Positions 1 to 7,626 of a stretch of DNA of 64,000 bases are shown piece after piece. The stretch is from Leptolyngbya sp. SIOISBB (GTDB lineage Bacteria; Cyanobacteriota; Cyanobacteriia; Phormidesmidales; Phormidesmidaceae). The stretch is from positions 5,146,001 through 5,210,000 of the forward strand of contig JAAHII010000001.1 of NCBI GenBank assembly GCA_010671905.1, written 5' to 3'. The notes below the pieces were generated by a model. It was not told the DNA's origin. It searched no databases and saw only the letters and a list, made by a program, of their open reading frames with translations. Each line of letters opens with the position of its first letter. Positions within the stretch are counted from its first letter, which is position 1. The position numbers and the translations under genes were made by a program.

Positions 1-233
1 ATGCTCAAGAAGCCAAGGCACAGGATGCCTAACTCATCGGCGTGGTGTCGTTAAATGATGAGGAAGCGGAATTTACCTGTGATTCTCTCTTGCCAGTGCC
101 CCCGGTGGATGAATTGATTTCGCCGATTCTGACGGTGATTCCGCTGCCGTTGCTGGCTTATCACATCGCCGCGCGGCGCGGTTTGGATGTCGATCAGCCG
201 CGTAACCTCGCCAAGTCGGTGACAGTAGAATAA
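1..233 (+). pseudogene. glmS: glmS 3' end (glucosamine-6-phosphate synthase), partial, with in-frame stop
   Basis: This is the C-terminal tail of the isomerising glucosamine-6-phosphate synthase, which makes glucosamine-6-P from fructose-6-P and glutamine for cell-wall synthesis. The reading frame beginning at base 3 gives AQEAKAQDA, then a TAA at 30-32, then [14 protein letters not shown] and the very conserved end [14 protein letters not shown]. The gene enters from outside the window. The TAA lies inside the conserved sugar-isomerase domain and would remove about 67 residues including the C-tail that closes the active site. Because glmS is normally essential, a sequence error or a second glmS copy is as likely as a real nonsense mutation. 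The identity of the tail is certain; its functional state is not. Confidence 0.88.
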
Positions 234-354
234 GAGACTAAGGGCCAGCGATCGCCCATTAGATGTTGCCTGAATTAGTCTGATTGGCTGATTTGCAAAG
301 ATTAACGTGCGATCGCTGGTTGCCTGAAGGTCGTGTCTCTTAACCGGTGTCATC

Positions 355-648
355 ATGACGATGCTGTTGGAAACGCTGCAAAGCCAGAAGGCGCAGATTC
401 TGGAGATTGCCGATAAATATGGGGCCAGCAACATTCGGGTGTTTGGCTCGGTGGCGCGAGGCGAAGCCAATGGAGACAGTGATATTGACTTGTTGGTAGA
501 CCTGGAACCGGGGCGAAGTCTGCTGGATCATATTGGTCTGATGCAAGATTTGGCTGATTTGCTGGGGCGATCGGTGGATGTGGCGACGCCGTCAGCTTTG
601 CACGAACGGATAAAAGATCGGGTCATGCAGGATGCCATCCCACTATGA
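355..648 (+). CDS. mntA: MntA-type minimal nucleotidyltransferase (antitoxin)
   Basis: A 97-residue minimal nucleotidyltransferase. The signature is visible as GSVARGE at 31-37 followed by DSDIDLLVD, with metal-binding D43 and D45. In the characterised HepT-MntA systems the MNT protein is the antitoxin and inactivates the HepT RNase by adding AMP to a tyrosine. The length is typical of the family. Its stop overlaps the start of the downstream HepT gene (ATGA at 645-648), so the two are translationally coupled. No autoregulatory operator was recognised upstream, although the intergenic region has a HIP1-like GCGATCGC. Confidence 0.9.
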   Translation: MTMLLETLQSQKAQILEIADKYGASNIRVFGSVARGEANGDSDIDLLVDLEPGRSLLDHIGLMQDLADLLGRSVDVATPSALHERIKDRVMQDAIPL

Positions 649-992
649 AAGACGATGGCCTTTATCTCGAAAATATCTTGGAATGCATTCAGCGCATTGA
701 GAGTTACGTGGCTGAGGGCAAAGAAGCTTTTATGAGTAATTCCATGATCCAGGATGCGGTCATTCGCAACTTCGAGATTATTGGCGAGGCCACCAAGCGG
801 CTTTCGTCAGGGGTGAAACAGGAAAATACTGACATTCCCTGGCGACAGATGGCGGGGTTTCGTGATGTGCTTATTCACGATTATCTGAGCGTGGATATGG
901 CTGAAGTGTGGTCTGTGGTGGAGCGTGATCTCCCGACTATCAAGCCATTATTGCTGAACGTTTTACAGCGGTTTGAGCGGCGTTCTGATTAA
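645..992 (+). CDS. hepT: HepT-like RNase toxin (DUF86)
   Basis: A 115-residue DUF86/HepT protein, the toxin partner of the overlapping MntA. The HEPN RNase motif R-x4-H-x-Y is intact as RDVLIHDY (R73, H78, Y80); the tyrosine is the residue AMPylated by MntA in studied systems. The N-terminal half is helical and the length is full for the family. The pair looks complete and potentially functional, unlike the second copy near 6.5 kb. Function as an RNA-cutting toxin is inferred from family knowledge. Confidence 0.9.
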   Translation: MKDDGLYLENILECIQRIESYVAEGKEAFMSNSMIQDAVIRNFEIIGEATKRLSSGVKQENTDIPWRQMAGFRDVLIHDYLSVDMAEVWSVVERDLPTIKPLLLNVLQRFERRSD

Positions 993-1294
993 TGCGAGCT
1001 GGCGATTAAGGACATCCGATTTTGCTCGGTCCAGCCTAGATGTAAATTAGCGTCAGTTCGGGTTAAGCAGAAACCTGTTACTTTCCCCTCCGTGGGAGGG
1101 GTTGATGGGGTGGGTGCAGCCGTTTTGGAACCCACCCCGTCCTTCGGACACCCCTCCGCTGGAGGGGATGAGCCCTTGAGGTGTTGAAAAGATCCTCATT
1201 GCCCTTATCCCGAACTCGGGTTAAATTAGCTCGCCATCTAGCGAAGAGCGTGACAGTAAAATAGAAACGCTGTCACCTACGAGGATGCGGAGTC
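993..1294. repeat. MITE-like inverted-repeat element in a gene-free stretch
   Basis: There is no gene here. A 13-base end (AGTTCGGGTTAAG, 1055-1067) recurs inverted at 1204-1216 (CTTATCCCGAACT) with one mismatch. Between them lie nested hairpins: CCCCTCC...GGAGGGG twice, and GGGGTGGGT pairing with ACCCACCCC. The structure fits a 162-bp non-coding miniature element or a folded RNA. No clear target duplication flanks it. Confidence 0.5.
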
Positions 1295-1864
1295 ATGCTC
1301 ACCACAAAGTTGAGTCTAGCGGATTTTTTGAGCCAGGAAGCTGGCCCAGAAGGCCGCTGCGAGTTTGTGGACGGAGAAATTATTGAGATGCCGCCAGAGA
1401 GTCCTCAAAACAACCTAGTCTCTCTGTTTTTATTGAGCCAGCTCTTGTCATGCGTGCCGCTGCGGTGGCTACGTCGGATGGACACCGAACTTGTGGTTGC
1501 TGGACGAGTGCGTATTCCTGACTTGATGGTGTTGGGAGATGAATTAGCCAATGCTTTGGAAGCTAAAGGTCGTAGCACGATTACAGAAGAGATGCCTGCG
1601 CCATTGTTAGTGGTGGAGGTGGTGTCGCCGGGAAAGGTGAATGAGGATCGCGATTATCGGTATAAGCGATCGGAGTATGCGGCACGGGGCATTGGCGAAT
1701 ATTGGATTATTGACCCTAGCCGTGCCCAGGTGACGGTGTTGACGCTAGTAGATGGGTTGTATGAGGCTCAGGAATTGACTGGCAACGACACGCTCAAATC
1801 GCCTCAGTTTCCGGATTTGTCGCTTGCCGTCTTTCAGCTCTTGAATCCACGTGAGCATGGGTGA
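1295..1864 (+). CDS. Uma2 family PD-(D/E)XK nuclease-like protein (DUF820)
   Basis: A 189-residue Uma2/DUF820 protein, a family greatly expanded in cyanobacteria with a restriction-endonuclease-like fold and no established role. Visible landmarks are EFVDGEIIEMP near 23-33, RIPDLMV with D76, LLVVEVVSPG with E108, and YKRSEYAARGIGEYWIID with K124, which together supply the expected acidic pair and lysine. The protein has the usual family length. Its TGA stop shares a base with the ATG of a broken downstream reading frame at 1864, suggesting that the two once formed an operon. Confidence 0.9.
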   Translation: MLTTKLSLADFLSQEAGPEGRCEFVDGEIIEMPPESPQNNLVSLFLLSQLLSCVPLRWLRRMDTELVVAGRVRIPDLMVLGDELANALEAKGRSTITEEMPAPLLVVEVVSPGKVNEDRDYRYKRSEYAARGIGEYWIIDPSRAQVTVLTLVDGLYEAQELTGNDTLKSPQFPDLSLAVFQLLNPREHG

Positions 1865-2073
1865 TGGGAGCGATCGCGCTCCGCGACCTGCATGTCCGCT
1901 ACCGCGACTACGACTTGGAAAATCCGCCTCTGCTGCACTAAAGAAAGTAGCTCATCACAGAGAACTATCCGGGTTACAGCAAGTTCGCCAAGCTCAGCCA
2001 GTAAGAGTGCAAATGGGGTTTTCTGGAAGACCCAAAGCCATCTTTTACCGTTGAGGTTGGGGGCAGTGTTTAG
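1864..2073 (+). pseudogene. Unrecognised gene remnant with three in-frame stops
   Basis: Reading on from an ATG that overlaps the Uma2 stop gives MGAIALRDLHVRYRDYDLEN, then stops at 1939 (TAA), 1948 (TAG) and 2002 (TAA), yet the frame between and after them still reads like protein: LITENYPGYSKFAKLSQ and ECKWGFLEDPKP, ending at TAG 2071. Each stop can be derived from a glutamine codon by one C-to-T change. I do not recognise the family. It is best read as a small gene in decay. Confidence 0.5.
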
Positions 2074-2228
2074 CAGAGCATAGGGAGGACGCCACCGAGT
2101 ATCAGAAGTAGGCTAGAACCATTCTTGCTCAGTCCAACCACTAAACTAGCAGCAAGTTCAACAACGCATCGCAGATCAATGCTGTGGTGAAATACAAACT
2201 TCGCTAAATTCAGTCTTTCAGTCTCCTT

Positions 2229-4964
2229 ATGACCCAGCAACCTAACCCCCAACAACCTTATAAAGGTCTCGGACTAGAGGATGTTCGTAAAGTTTTGGAT
2301 TCAAAGCTGGTCAATACTGGAGTTCCAGGGGTCATTGCCGGATTTGGAGTTAGTCGAGCGTTTGAAGGGGAATGGTGGCAGTTTGTTTCTCTATTAGGAG
2401 CTGCGACTGGTGTCTGGTTTTCAATCAAACTGGGAAACCGTTTCGCCCCCAAGGTCGAAAGGGTGCTTGATCGCGCCGATCAAGCGTTTGATCGACGGGT
2501 TGATCTCGCATTGGTGAGCCGCAGCAAATTTCATCAGCAATACCTGGAAGCGCTCAAAACTCATTGCTACAACCTCAAGGTCGAAGGCTATAAAGGGCGT
2601 CTACCCCGCTTGGTGCTGGATAAGGTCTACGTGCCTCTAAAGGTGAATACCGTAAATGCTCTCAATAGAGCTACCAGAAACCAGCCTCTCAAGATTTGGG
2701 ACTTGTTGCCGAAAGTGCATCACGACCCAGCTAAGTTTCCTGAACGATTGTTAGCAGTCATTGCCAATCCGGGGTATGGCAAAACCACGCTGATGCGATT
2801 TCTGACGCTGAGTTTTGCGAGCCAAAGTTATAGGGCTCATAATGCCCGAGAATTGATCCCAATTTTGCTTTTGTTCCGAGAGTTTTATCCCCGCATTCAA
2901 TCCAGAAATGAACCGGCGCTGACGCAACTCATTGTGGAAACGGTGCAAAAGCTGCCCCGCTGCGCTGAACTGAGAACCTCGGAGCCTTGGTTTGATGATC
3001 AACTCAGGCAGGGCAAGTGTTTGGTGATGCTCGATGGGTTAGATGAAGTGCCCGATGCCCAGCGCGAGCAGGTCAGCCAATGGGCTAACTGGCAAATGCA
3101 GAACTATCCCAGCCAATTTGTTCTTACCTCTCGCCCGCATGGGTATGACAGCAGCCTGTTTGAGGGCGTGCAACGCATTGATATTTTGGATTTTAACAAC
3201 GACCAAAAGCGTACGTTTATTGAGCAGTGGTATCGCTTCATCACCTGGGAACTCACCTGGAAGCACCACTGGGAAGATAGTCAACAAGCCCCTGACCCCA
3301 GCAAACGGCTCACGCGATCGCAAGCCGAAGCCGAAAGTGAGGCCGAAGCTCAAACCGCTGCCGATGATTTGAAACGTCAGCTCTTTGGCGATCGCCGCTA
3401 TATCGACCTGGCCAAAAACCCGTTGCTGATCACCATCATCGCGGCCACCCATGAAGCTAGCGAACAGCTACCTAAACGCCGGGTGCAGCTTTACAAAGAA
3501 ATTTTCAAGCTGCTGCTGGAATATCGCCCCAATCGCCGCGATACTCGCTTGACCATTGCCAACGCCGAAGACAATCAACTCATCTTGCAGTGCCTCGCGA
3601 TGGAACTGACCGAAGCAGACAAAACGCAATTTCTTCCCGAACAAGGCGCAGAGTGGATTCAGCAACGGTTACGAGAGGTTTATCCCGACGAGTCACTGAC
3701 GCCCAAAGCCTTTTTGCGAGAAATTCAGCAGGTATCGGGGTTGCTCGCTGGCGGTGAAGGAAACTTGTATGAGTTCACCCACAAAACCTTTCAAGAATTT
3801 TTGGCCGCAATGGAACTGAGCGCGAGCCGTTGGGGGCAGCGTCAGATGATGGAGCACTTTACGAATGAAAGCTGGGAAGAAGTCATCATCTTCTATGCTT
3901 CCCTGACTGATCAGCCTGTCCCCTTTATTGAAAAAGCCCTGGAAGACCCAGCCAATACATACACTCTGGACTTAGCCAAGCGATTAGTTGAAGCGTTGCC
4001 CTTTATCGGTGATTCCTACAAGCAAGCTATTCTGGCAGCCAAGCACCAGCAAGCTGCTGCATTACCACAAGATCGATTGGAGTGGCGCTTTCAAAATTTA
4101 ATGCCTTTGAGTGAGCATACGGCAATTTCTGAGCCGATTACTTGGGGAGAATATCAGCTATTTATCGAATCTCAATTGGATCAAGAATTTCATTCGTGGG
4201 CCAATGCCGAACATTTAGCCGTAGTATCGTATTTCCCATATGAGCCGCTGGATGATGTGGCTTGGGAAGACGCACGATGGTTTTGTGCATGGCTGGCGAC
4301 GCAAGCACAGTTAGCACCTAACGAGGGTGTCTATGACTATAGGCTTCCTACTCCGAAGGAACTAGCTGTTATTGGTGTCGAAAGCCGTGCGCCATCGCCT
4401 ACGCCTATCCAACCTTGGTCAAGTGACCCAGATCGCTTTGGCAACTGCCTGCGGATAGTGCGACAGCAGATCCCGAATCGCTATCGCGAACTGGTGAATT
4501 ATCTGGCCAGCGGTAGTTGGAAAGAAGCCGACGAGGAAACTGATAAGCTTTTGCTGAAAGCAGTTGGGAAAGAGGATGTAACACGAGAACTTTTGAGATT
4601 AGAGGAAATCCAAAATTTTCCTTGCAAGGATTTACTGTTGATTGATCATCTTTGGACAAAGTTCAGTGGTGGCAAGTTTGGCTTTATTTCGCAGAAGCAG
4701 ATTTGGCAGGAGGCAGGAGGCACGCTAGATCTCGATGGAAATGAACAAATGATGATCTCGGCCTTCAAGGAAATGAGCCAGCTTAATGGTTGGCGCGAAA
4801 ATAACGACGATATTCCTTACTCACAAGTCATTTTTGATATTTCTGCTCCCATAGGGCATCTTCCTTTATTTTGTGGAGTAGGATATTGCTTCGATGGTTG
4901 GGGAGCAGGAGGTATAGATGGCATGGTAAGTATTTTTTCCCGTCTTCGAGACTGTATGGTGTAG
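2229..4964 (+). CDS. NACHT-domain NTPase with degenerate FGE-sulfatase-like C-terminal region
   Basis: A 911-residue STAND-type NTPase. The first 75 residues hold two short hydrophobic stretches (around 30-45 and 52-68). The NACHT ATPase begins near 175 with Walker A NPGYGKTTL (about 179-187) and Walker B CLVMLDGLDEVPD (about 263-275), followed by the winged-helix-like region to about 540 (YEFTHKTFQEFLAAMEL). From about 630 the sequence resembles a formylglycine-generating-enzyme-like fold (ITWGEYQLFI, PLDDVAWEDARWFCAWLA, YRLPTPKELAVIG), but the usual GGSW-type ending is absent. NACHT proteins of this size act in phage defence in several bacteria; that role here is inference. Neighbouring toxin-antitoxin genes fit a defence island. 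Confidence 0.85.
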   Translation: MTQQPNPQQPYKGLGLEDVRKVLDSKLVNTGVPGVIAGFGVSRAFEGEWWQFVSLLGAATGVWFSIKLGNRFAPKVERVLDRADQAFDRRVDLALVSRSKFHQQYLEALKTHCYNLKVEGYKGRLPRLVLDKVYVPLKVNTVNALNRATRNQPLKIWDLLPKVHHDPAKFPERLLAVIANPGYGKTTLMRFLTLSFASQSYRAHNARELIPILLLFREFYPRIQSRNEPALTQLIVETVQKLPRCAELRTSEPWFDDQLRQGKCLVMLDGLDEVPDAQREQVSQWANWQMQNYPSQFVLTSRPHGYDSSLFEGVQRIDILDFNNDQKRTFIEQWYRFITWELTWKHHWEDSQQAPDPSKRLTRSQAEAESEAEAQTAADDLKRQLFGDRRYIDLAKNPLLITIIAATHEASEQLPKRRVQLYKEIFKLLLEYRPNRRDTRLTIANAEDNQLILQCLAMELTEADKTQFLPEQGAEWIQQRLREVYPDESLTPKAFLREIQQVSGLLAGGEGNLYEFTHKTFQEFLAAMELSASRWGQRQMMEHFTNESWEEVIIFYASLTDQPVPFIEKALEDPANTYTLDLAKRLVEALPFIGDSYKQAILAAKHQQAAALPQDRLEWRFQNLMPLSEHTAISEPITWGEYQLFIESQLDQEFHSWANAEHLAVVSYFPYEPLDDVAWEDARWFCAWLATQAQLAPNEGVYDYRLPTPKELAVIGVESRAPSPTPIQPWSSDPDRFGNCLRIVRQQIPNRYRELVNYLASGSWKEADEETDKLLLKAVGKEDVTRELLRLEEIQNFPCKDLLLIDHLWTKFSGGKFGFISQKQIWQEAGGTLDLDGNEQMMISAFKEMSQLNGWRENNDDIPYSQVIFDISAPIGHLPLFCGVGYCFDGWGAGGIDGMVSIFSRLRDCMV

Positions 4965-5028
4965 TACACCGCTGACAAAGGCCAACTAAACTGAGAGATA
5001 TGCTTAACCTCACAACAGGTGAATTTGG

Positions 5029-5274
5029 ATGACATCAGCGACCGTTTTCCAGGTCAATGCCTTTTGGGATGCTGACGCAGGGGTCTGGGTTGCCACTAGC
5101 GAAGATATCCCTGGACTCGCCACCGAAGCTGAGTCCTTTGATGCGTTGCAGCGAAAGCTCCGGGGAATGGTTCCAGAATTGCTGATGCTCAATCAGGCGA
5201 TTTCACTCGATTACAAAGGCTCTATCTCCTTCGAATTAACCACCCATACTCAAGAGACAGTTGAGGTGGCTTAG
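5029..5274 (+). CDS. HicB-like / DUF1902 antitoxin candidate
   Basis: An 81-residue DUF1902-type protein with the partial RNase-H-like fold typical of HicB antitoxins (FQVNAFWDADAGVWVATSED, then IPGLATEAESFDALQRKL). It lies three bases upstream of a HicA-like gene in the antitoxin-first order common in cyanobacteria. There is no C-terminal DNA-binding domain, so it may not repress its own promoter. The antitoxin role is inferred from the pair. Confidence 0.8.
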   Translation: MTSATVFQVNAFWDADAGVWVATSEDIPGLATEAESFDALQRKLRGMVPELLMLNQAISLDYKGSISFELTTHTQETVEVA

Positions 5275-5277
5275 ACG

Positions 5278-5475
5278 ATGGCCAAGTCTTTGACGCCAAA
5301 GCTGAAGAAGATTTTGACCGAAGCAGGCTGTTATTTCGAGAGGGCAGGCAAGGGCGACCACGATATTTGGTACAGTCCCATCACAGAAAGGCGCTTTGTG
5401 GTTGATAGTGCTATCAAGTCGCGCCACACAGCCAATGCCGTTTTGAAACAGGCGGGTTTGCCCAAGCAGTTTTAG
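5278..5475 (+). CDS. HicA-like mRNA interferase toxin
   Basis: A 65-residue HicA/YcfA-type double-stranded-RNA-binding-fold protein. The catalytic histidine region is AGKGDHDIWY with H28. HicA toxins cut mRNA and are neutralised by the HicB-like protein encoded three bases upstream. Length and motif are typical. The stop overlaps the end of a decayed gene on the opposite strand (5472-5830). Confidence 0.85.
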   Translation: MAKSLTPKLKKILTEAGCYFERAGKGDHDIWYSPITERRFVVDSAIKSRHTANAVLKQAGLPKQF

Positions 5476-5830
5476 TCTGTAGAGATGAATGCCTTAACAA
5501 ACAGATGGCTGCTACGGATGGGAGTTCCATGCTCGGTAAACGCCCAAATGTCCCGCTTGTACTGCGGTCCATAGCTGATATGAATCGATCGCTCTGCCCC
5601 ATAAAAATACAGCGAGTCAAACGGCAACCCCTGCGCCATAATCTACTCAACCCACTCATCACTCGGCAAATCCACAATCCTAGTGCCCACCTTTCAACAT
5701 CACTCCCCCACAACCAACCTTCTCCCCTCAAACTCCACCTTCCAACCCGCGCGATCGCACTGTCAGCAATGGGGCGAACGATCTCCCATCTCAATCTCTG
5801 GTCTCAGAGCTTCATCAGTAATCTCCCAAC
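5472..5830 (-). pseudogene. Decayed gene remnant of unknown family
   Basis: On the minus strand one frame reads coherently for about 115 codons, with fragments such as WEITDEALRPEIEMGDRSPH, GWKVEFEGRRLVVGE, KVGTRIVDLPSDEWVE, LPFDSLYFYGAERSIHISYG and RDIWAFTEHGTPIRSSHLF, but it is cut by four stops (three TGA, one TAG). It ends in TAA at 5472-5474, overlapping the HicA gene by four bases. The stops fit TGG-to-TGA or CAG-to-TAG changes. I cannot name the family. Confidence 0.5.
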
Positions 5831-5896
5831 CACTTCAGAAGATGCGCTAGAAATCTACATTGATTATTCAGAAGAGAAATGCGCTGAAAGATCGGC

Positions 5897-6475
5897 CTAA
5901 TCTGGCAAAGGCCAAACCAGCTCAAACCCTGGCAAAACCTCTTCCCCAGGCAACCGAGCCGGGAATGGAACTGTTTCGATCATGGCTGTCGGTCGGTAAA
6001 TCTCGACTTCTTGTCCTTGGGGATTAATCAACCAGCCTAACCGTAGACCACTGGCTAAATACTCTGCCATTTTTTCCTGTAAAGGCGGCAAAGCATCCGT
6101 CTTAGAACGCAGCTCAATGACAAAATCAGGGCATATCGGGGGAAATCCGGCTTTCTCTTCCGACGATAATGCCTCCTACCGAGTTTTGTCAATCCAAGCC
6201 GCATCCGGCGGGCGATCTCCCCCGCCCGGGAGTTTGAACAACGTTGACGAACTAAACACTTTGCCCAATTTAGATTGTCAATTCCAAAGCGCTAAATCGG
6301 TGATCAAATCAGCTTCTCGTTCTCCGCTTTCTCCCCCCACCGGCGACATAATCACCAACGCTCCTGCAGCTGATCGTTCTAATGGTGTATTGGGATTCGC
6401 TTCGCACAATCGATAGAATTGCTCATCGGTCAATTCCACCTGATCTAGGCTCAAAACCATGGGAAGACCAGACAT
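5897..6475 (-). pseudogene. Uma2 family nuclease-like protein, two nonsense mutations
   Basis: The minus strand encodes a second Uma2/DUF820 protein that starts MSGLPMVLSLDQVELTDEQF (or at the internal Met, base 6460) and ends in EVLPGFELVWPLPD. The frame is intact throughout but contains TGA at 6278-6280 after DLALWN and TAG at 6176-6178 after WIDKTR. Both sites are conserved in the family and explainable by single transitions (CGA to TGA, TGG to TAG). Family landmarks GGDRPPDAAWI and CPDFVIELRSKTD lie after the first stop, so the product would lack its active site. The gene is dead or carries sequence errors. Confidence 0.8.
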
Positions 6476-6532
6476 GTCAGTAACCTTGTTCGACGATCCG
6501 CTAGCCCAATTCTAATCGCTAAAATTCGTTTT

Positions 6533-6856
6533 ATGAAGCAATTGCCCGTCCTTAATCAAATTGCTGAACAGCAACCCCAAATCGAAGTGCTGTGCCACCA
6601 AAACCACGTTGCTCGTCTCGAACTTTTTGGCTCGGCCACCGATGATCGCTTCGATCCAGCGACCAGTGATCTCGATTTTCTCGTCGAATTTGAAATCAAT
6701 ACCCCTCAAGGTGCAGCCGATCGCTTCTTTGGCTTAAAAGCAGGACTAAGTGATTTATTGGGGCACACCATCGATTTGGTCGATCTCACGACCATCCAAA
6801 ATCCTTACTTTTTAGAGGCGATCGAACCTAGCCGCCTAAAAATTCATGGAAAGTGA
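6533..6856 (+). CDS. MntA-type minimal nucleotidyltransferase, orphan antitoxin
   Basis: A 107-residue minimal nucleotidyltransferase with GSATDDRFDPATSDLDFLVE (G33-S34, D46, D48), the catalytic signature of MNT antitoxins. It is complete and overlaps the start of a HepT-like gene at 6846, but that gene is cut after about 23 codons. The antitoxin therefore has lost its cognate toxin at this locus. It is only distantly similar to the MntA at 355. Confidence 0.85.
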   Translation: MKQLPVLNQIAEQQPQIEVLCHQNHVARLELFGSATDDRFDPATSDLDFLVEFEINTPQGAADRFFGLKAGLSDLLGHTIDLVDLTTIQNPYFLEAIEPSRLKIHGK

Positions 6857-6914
6857 AATTCGCAAATCTCTGTACGATATTCAGCAAGCGGGCCAACTCA
6901 CCACCGACATTCTG
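6846..6914 (+). pseudogene. Truncated HepT-like (DUF86) toxin fragment
   Basis: The reading frame starting at 6846 inside the MntA gene begins MESEIRKSLYDIQQAGQLTT, a typical DUF86/HepT N-terminus. Homology then stops at about 6912, just where the stop codon of a minus-strand regulator gene begins (6915). The R-x4-H-x-Y active site and all of the C-terminal domain are missing. This is a deletion or rearrangement junction, and the fragment cannot encode an active toxin. Confidence 0.7.
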
Positions 6915-7622
6915 CTACAGCATCACGAGGCCCGTGCGAATGCCGACGGCGACGGCCTCAGTACGGCTAGCAACATCGAGTTTCGCCAAAATGGCGCTGA
7001 TGTGAAATTTGACCGTGTGTTCGGAGATGGTTAACTGCTGGGCGATCGCTTTATTGCTGAGGCCAGCGGCGAGTTGATTAAGCACTTCAATTTCGCGCGG
7101 CGTCAGTGGATCGAGAGGGCCATCGCGATCCACCTCAGTCTCGACGACTAGCGGGGGCGGGTTAGCGGAGACGAGGTTGACCAGATCAGGATGGATGACG
7201 ACAAATCCCTGTAGGATGGCCGCGATCGCCCCTTGCACCTGTGATGTTGATACGGATAAAGGCAACATGCTGACCCTACCGGTGGCAAATAACGGGGTTA
7301 GGTGTCTTTGTAACTGCCGATGATCCGCATTTTCTGCTGGTTCTAGGGGTGAAGCGTCTGGCCAAAAATCCACGAGGAGTAGTATTGCCAGATTCGTTTC
7401 TAAGGAGTCCTCGGTGACGATTTGCACCAGGTTACGGGTAACCGTCTCGGTGAGAACTGAGGGCGCCATGAGCACTAAATCCGTGGGCTGGGTCCGGAGT
7501 TCAGCTTGCAGTTGCGCTAGCGTACTGAATTGCTCAGTGACCTCCAACGCGGTGGCCGTCACCATGGCTGCCAGCCCTGCCCGAGTGACGGAATTTTCGG
7601 CCCACACGACAACTTGTGCCAT
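6915..7622 (-). CDS. LuxR/NarL-type regulator with degenerate receiver domain
   Basis: A protein of about 235 residues with a clear C-terminal LuxR helix-turn-helix ([20 protein letters not shown] and [17 protein letters not shown]). The N-terminal part has receiver-like spacing but lacks the phospho-acceptor: the expected D is alanine in DLVLMAPS, and the acidic pair reads AEN. It therefore probably does not respond to phosphorylation. The ATG at 7622 lies four bases after the stop of the HtrA-like gene; an alternative GTG at 7637 would overlap it. The two genes form an operon on this strand, and the 3' end abuts the HepT deletion junction. Confidence 0.85.
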   Translation of the reverse strand: MAQVVVWAENSVTRAGLAAMVTATALEVTEQFSTLAQLQAELRTQPTDLVLMAPSVLTETVTRNLVQIVTEDSLETNLAILLLVDFWPDASPLEPAENADHRQLQRHLTPLFATGRVSMLPLSVSTSQVQGAIAAILQGFVVIHPDLVNLVSANPPPLVVETEVDRDGPLDPLTPREIEVLNQLAAGLSNKAIAQQLTISEHTVKFHISAILAKLDVASRTEAVAVGIRTGLVML

Positions 7623-7626
7623 GTGC

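Noticed and set aside
234-354. Possible Tn7-type end after glmS
   Set aside because: No terminal motif or repeated transposase-binding site is visible.
5505-5900. A 131-codon plus-strand frame
   Set aside because: Pro/Ser/Leu-rich composition typical of an antisense shadow; the opposite strand has coherent, though broken, protein sequence.
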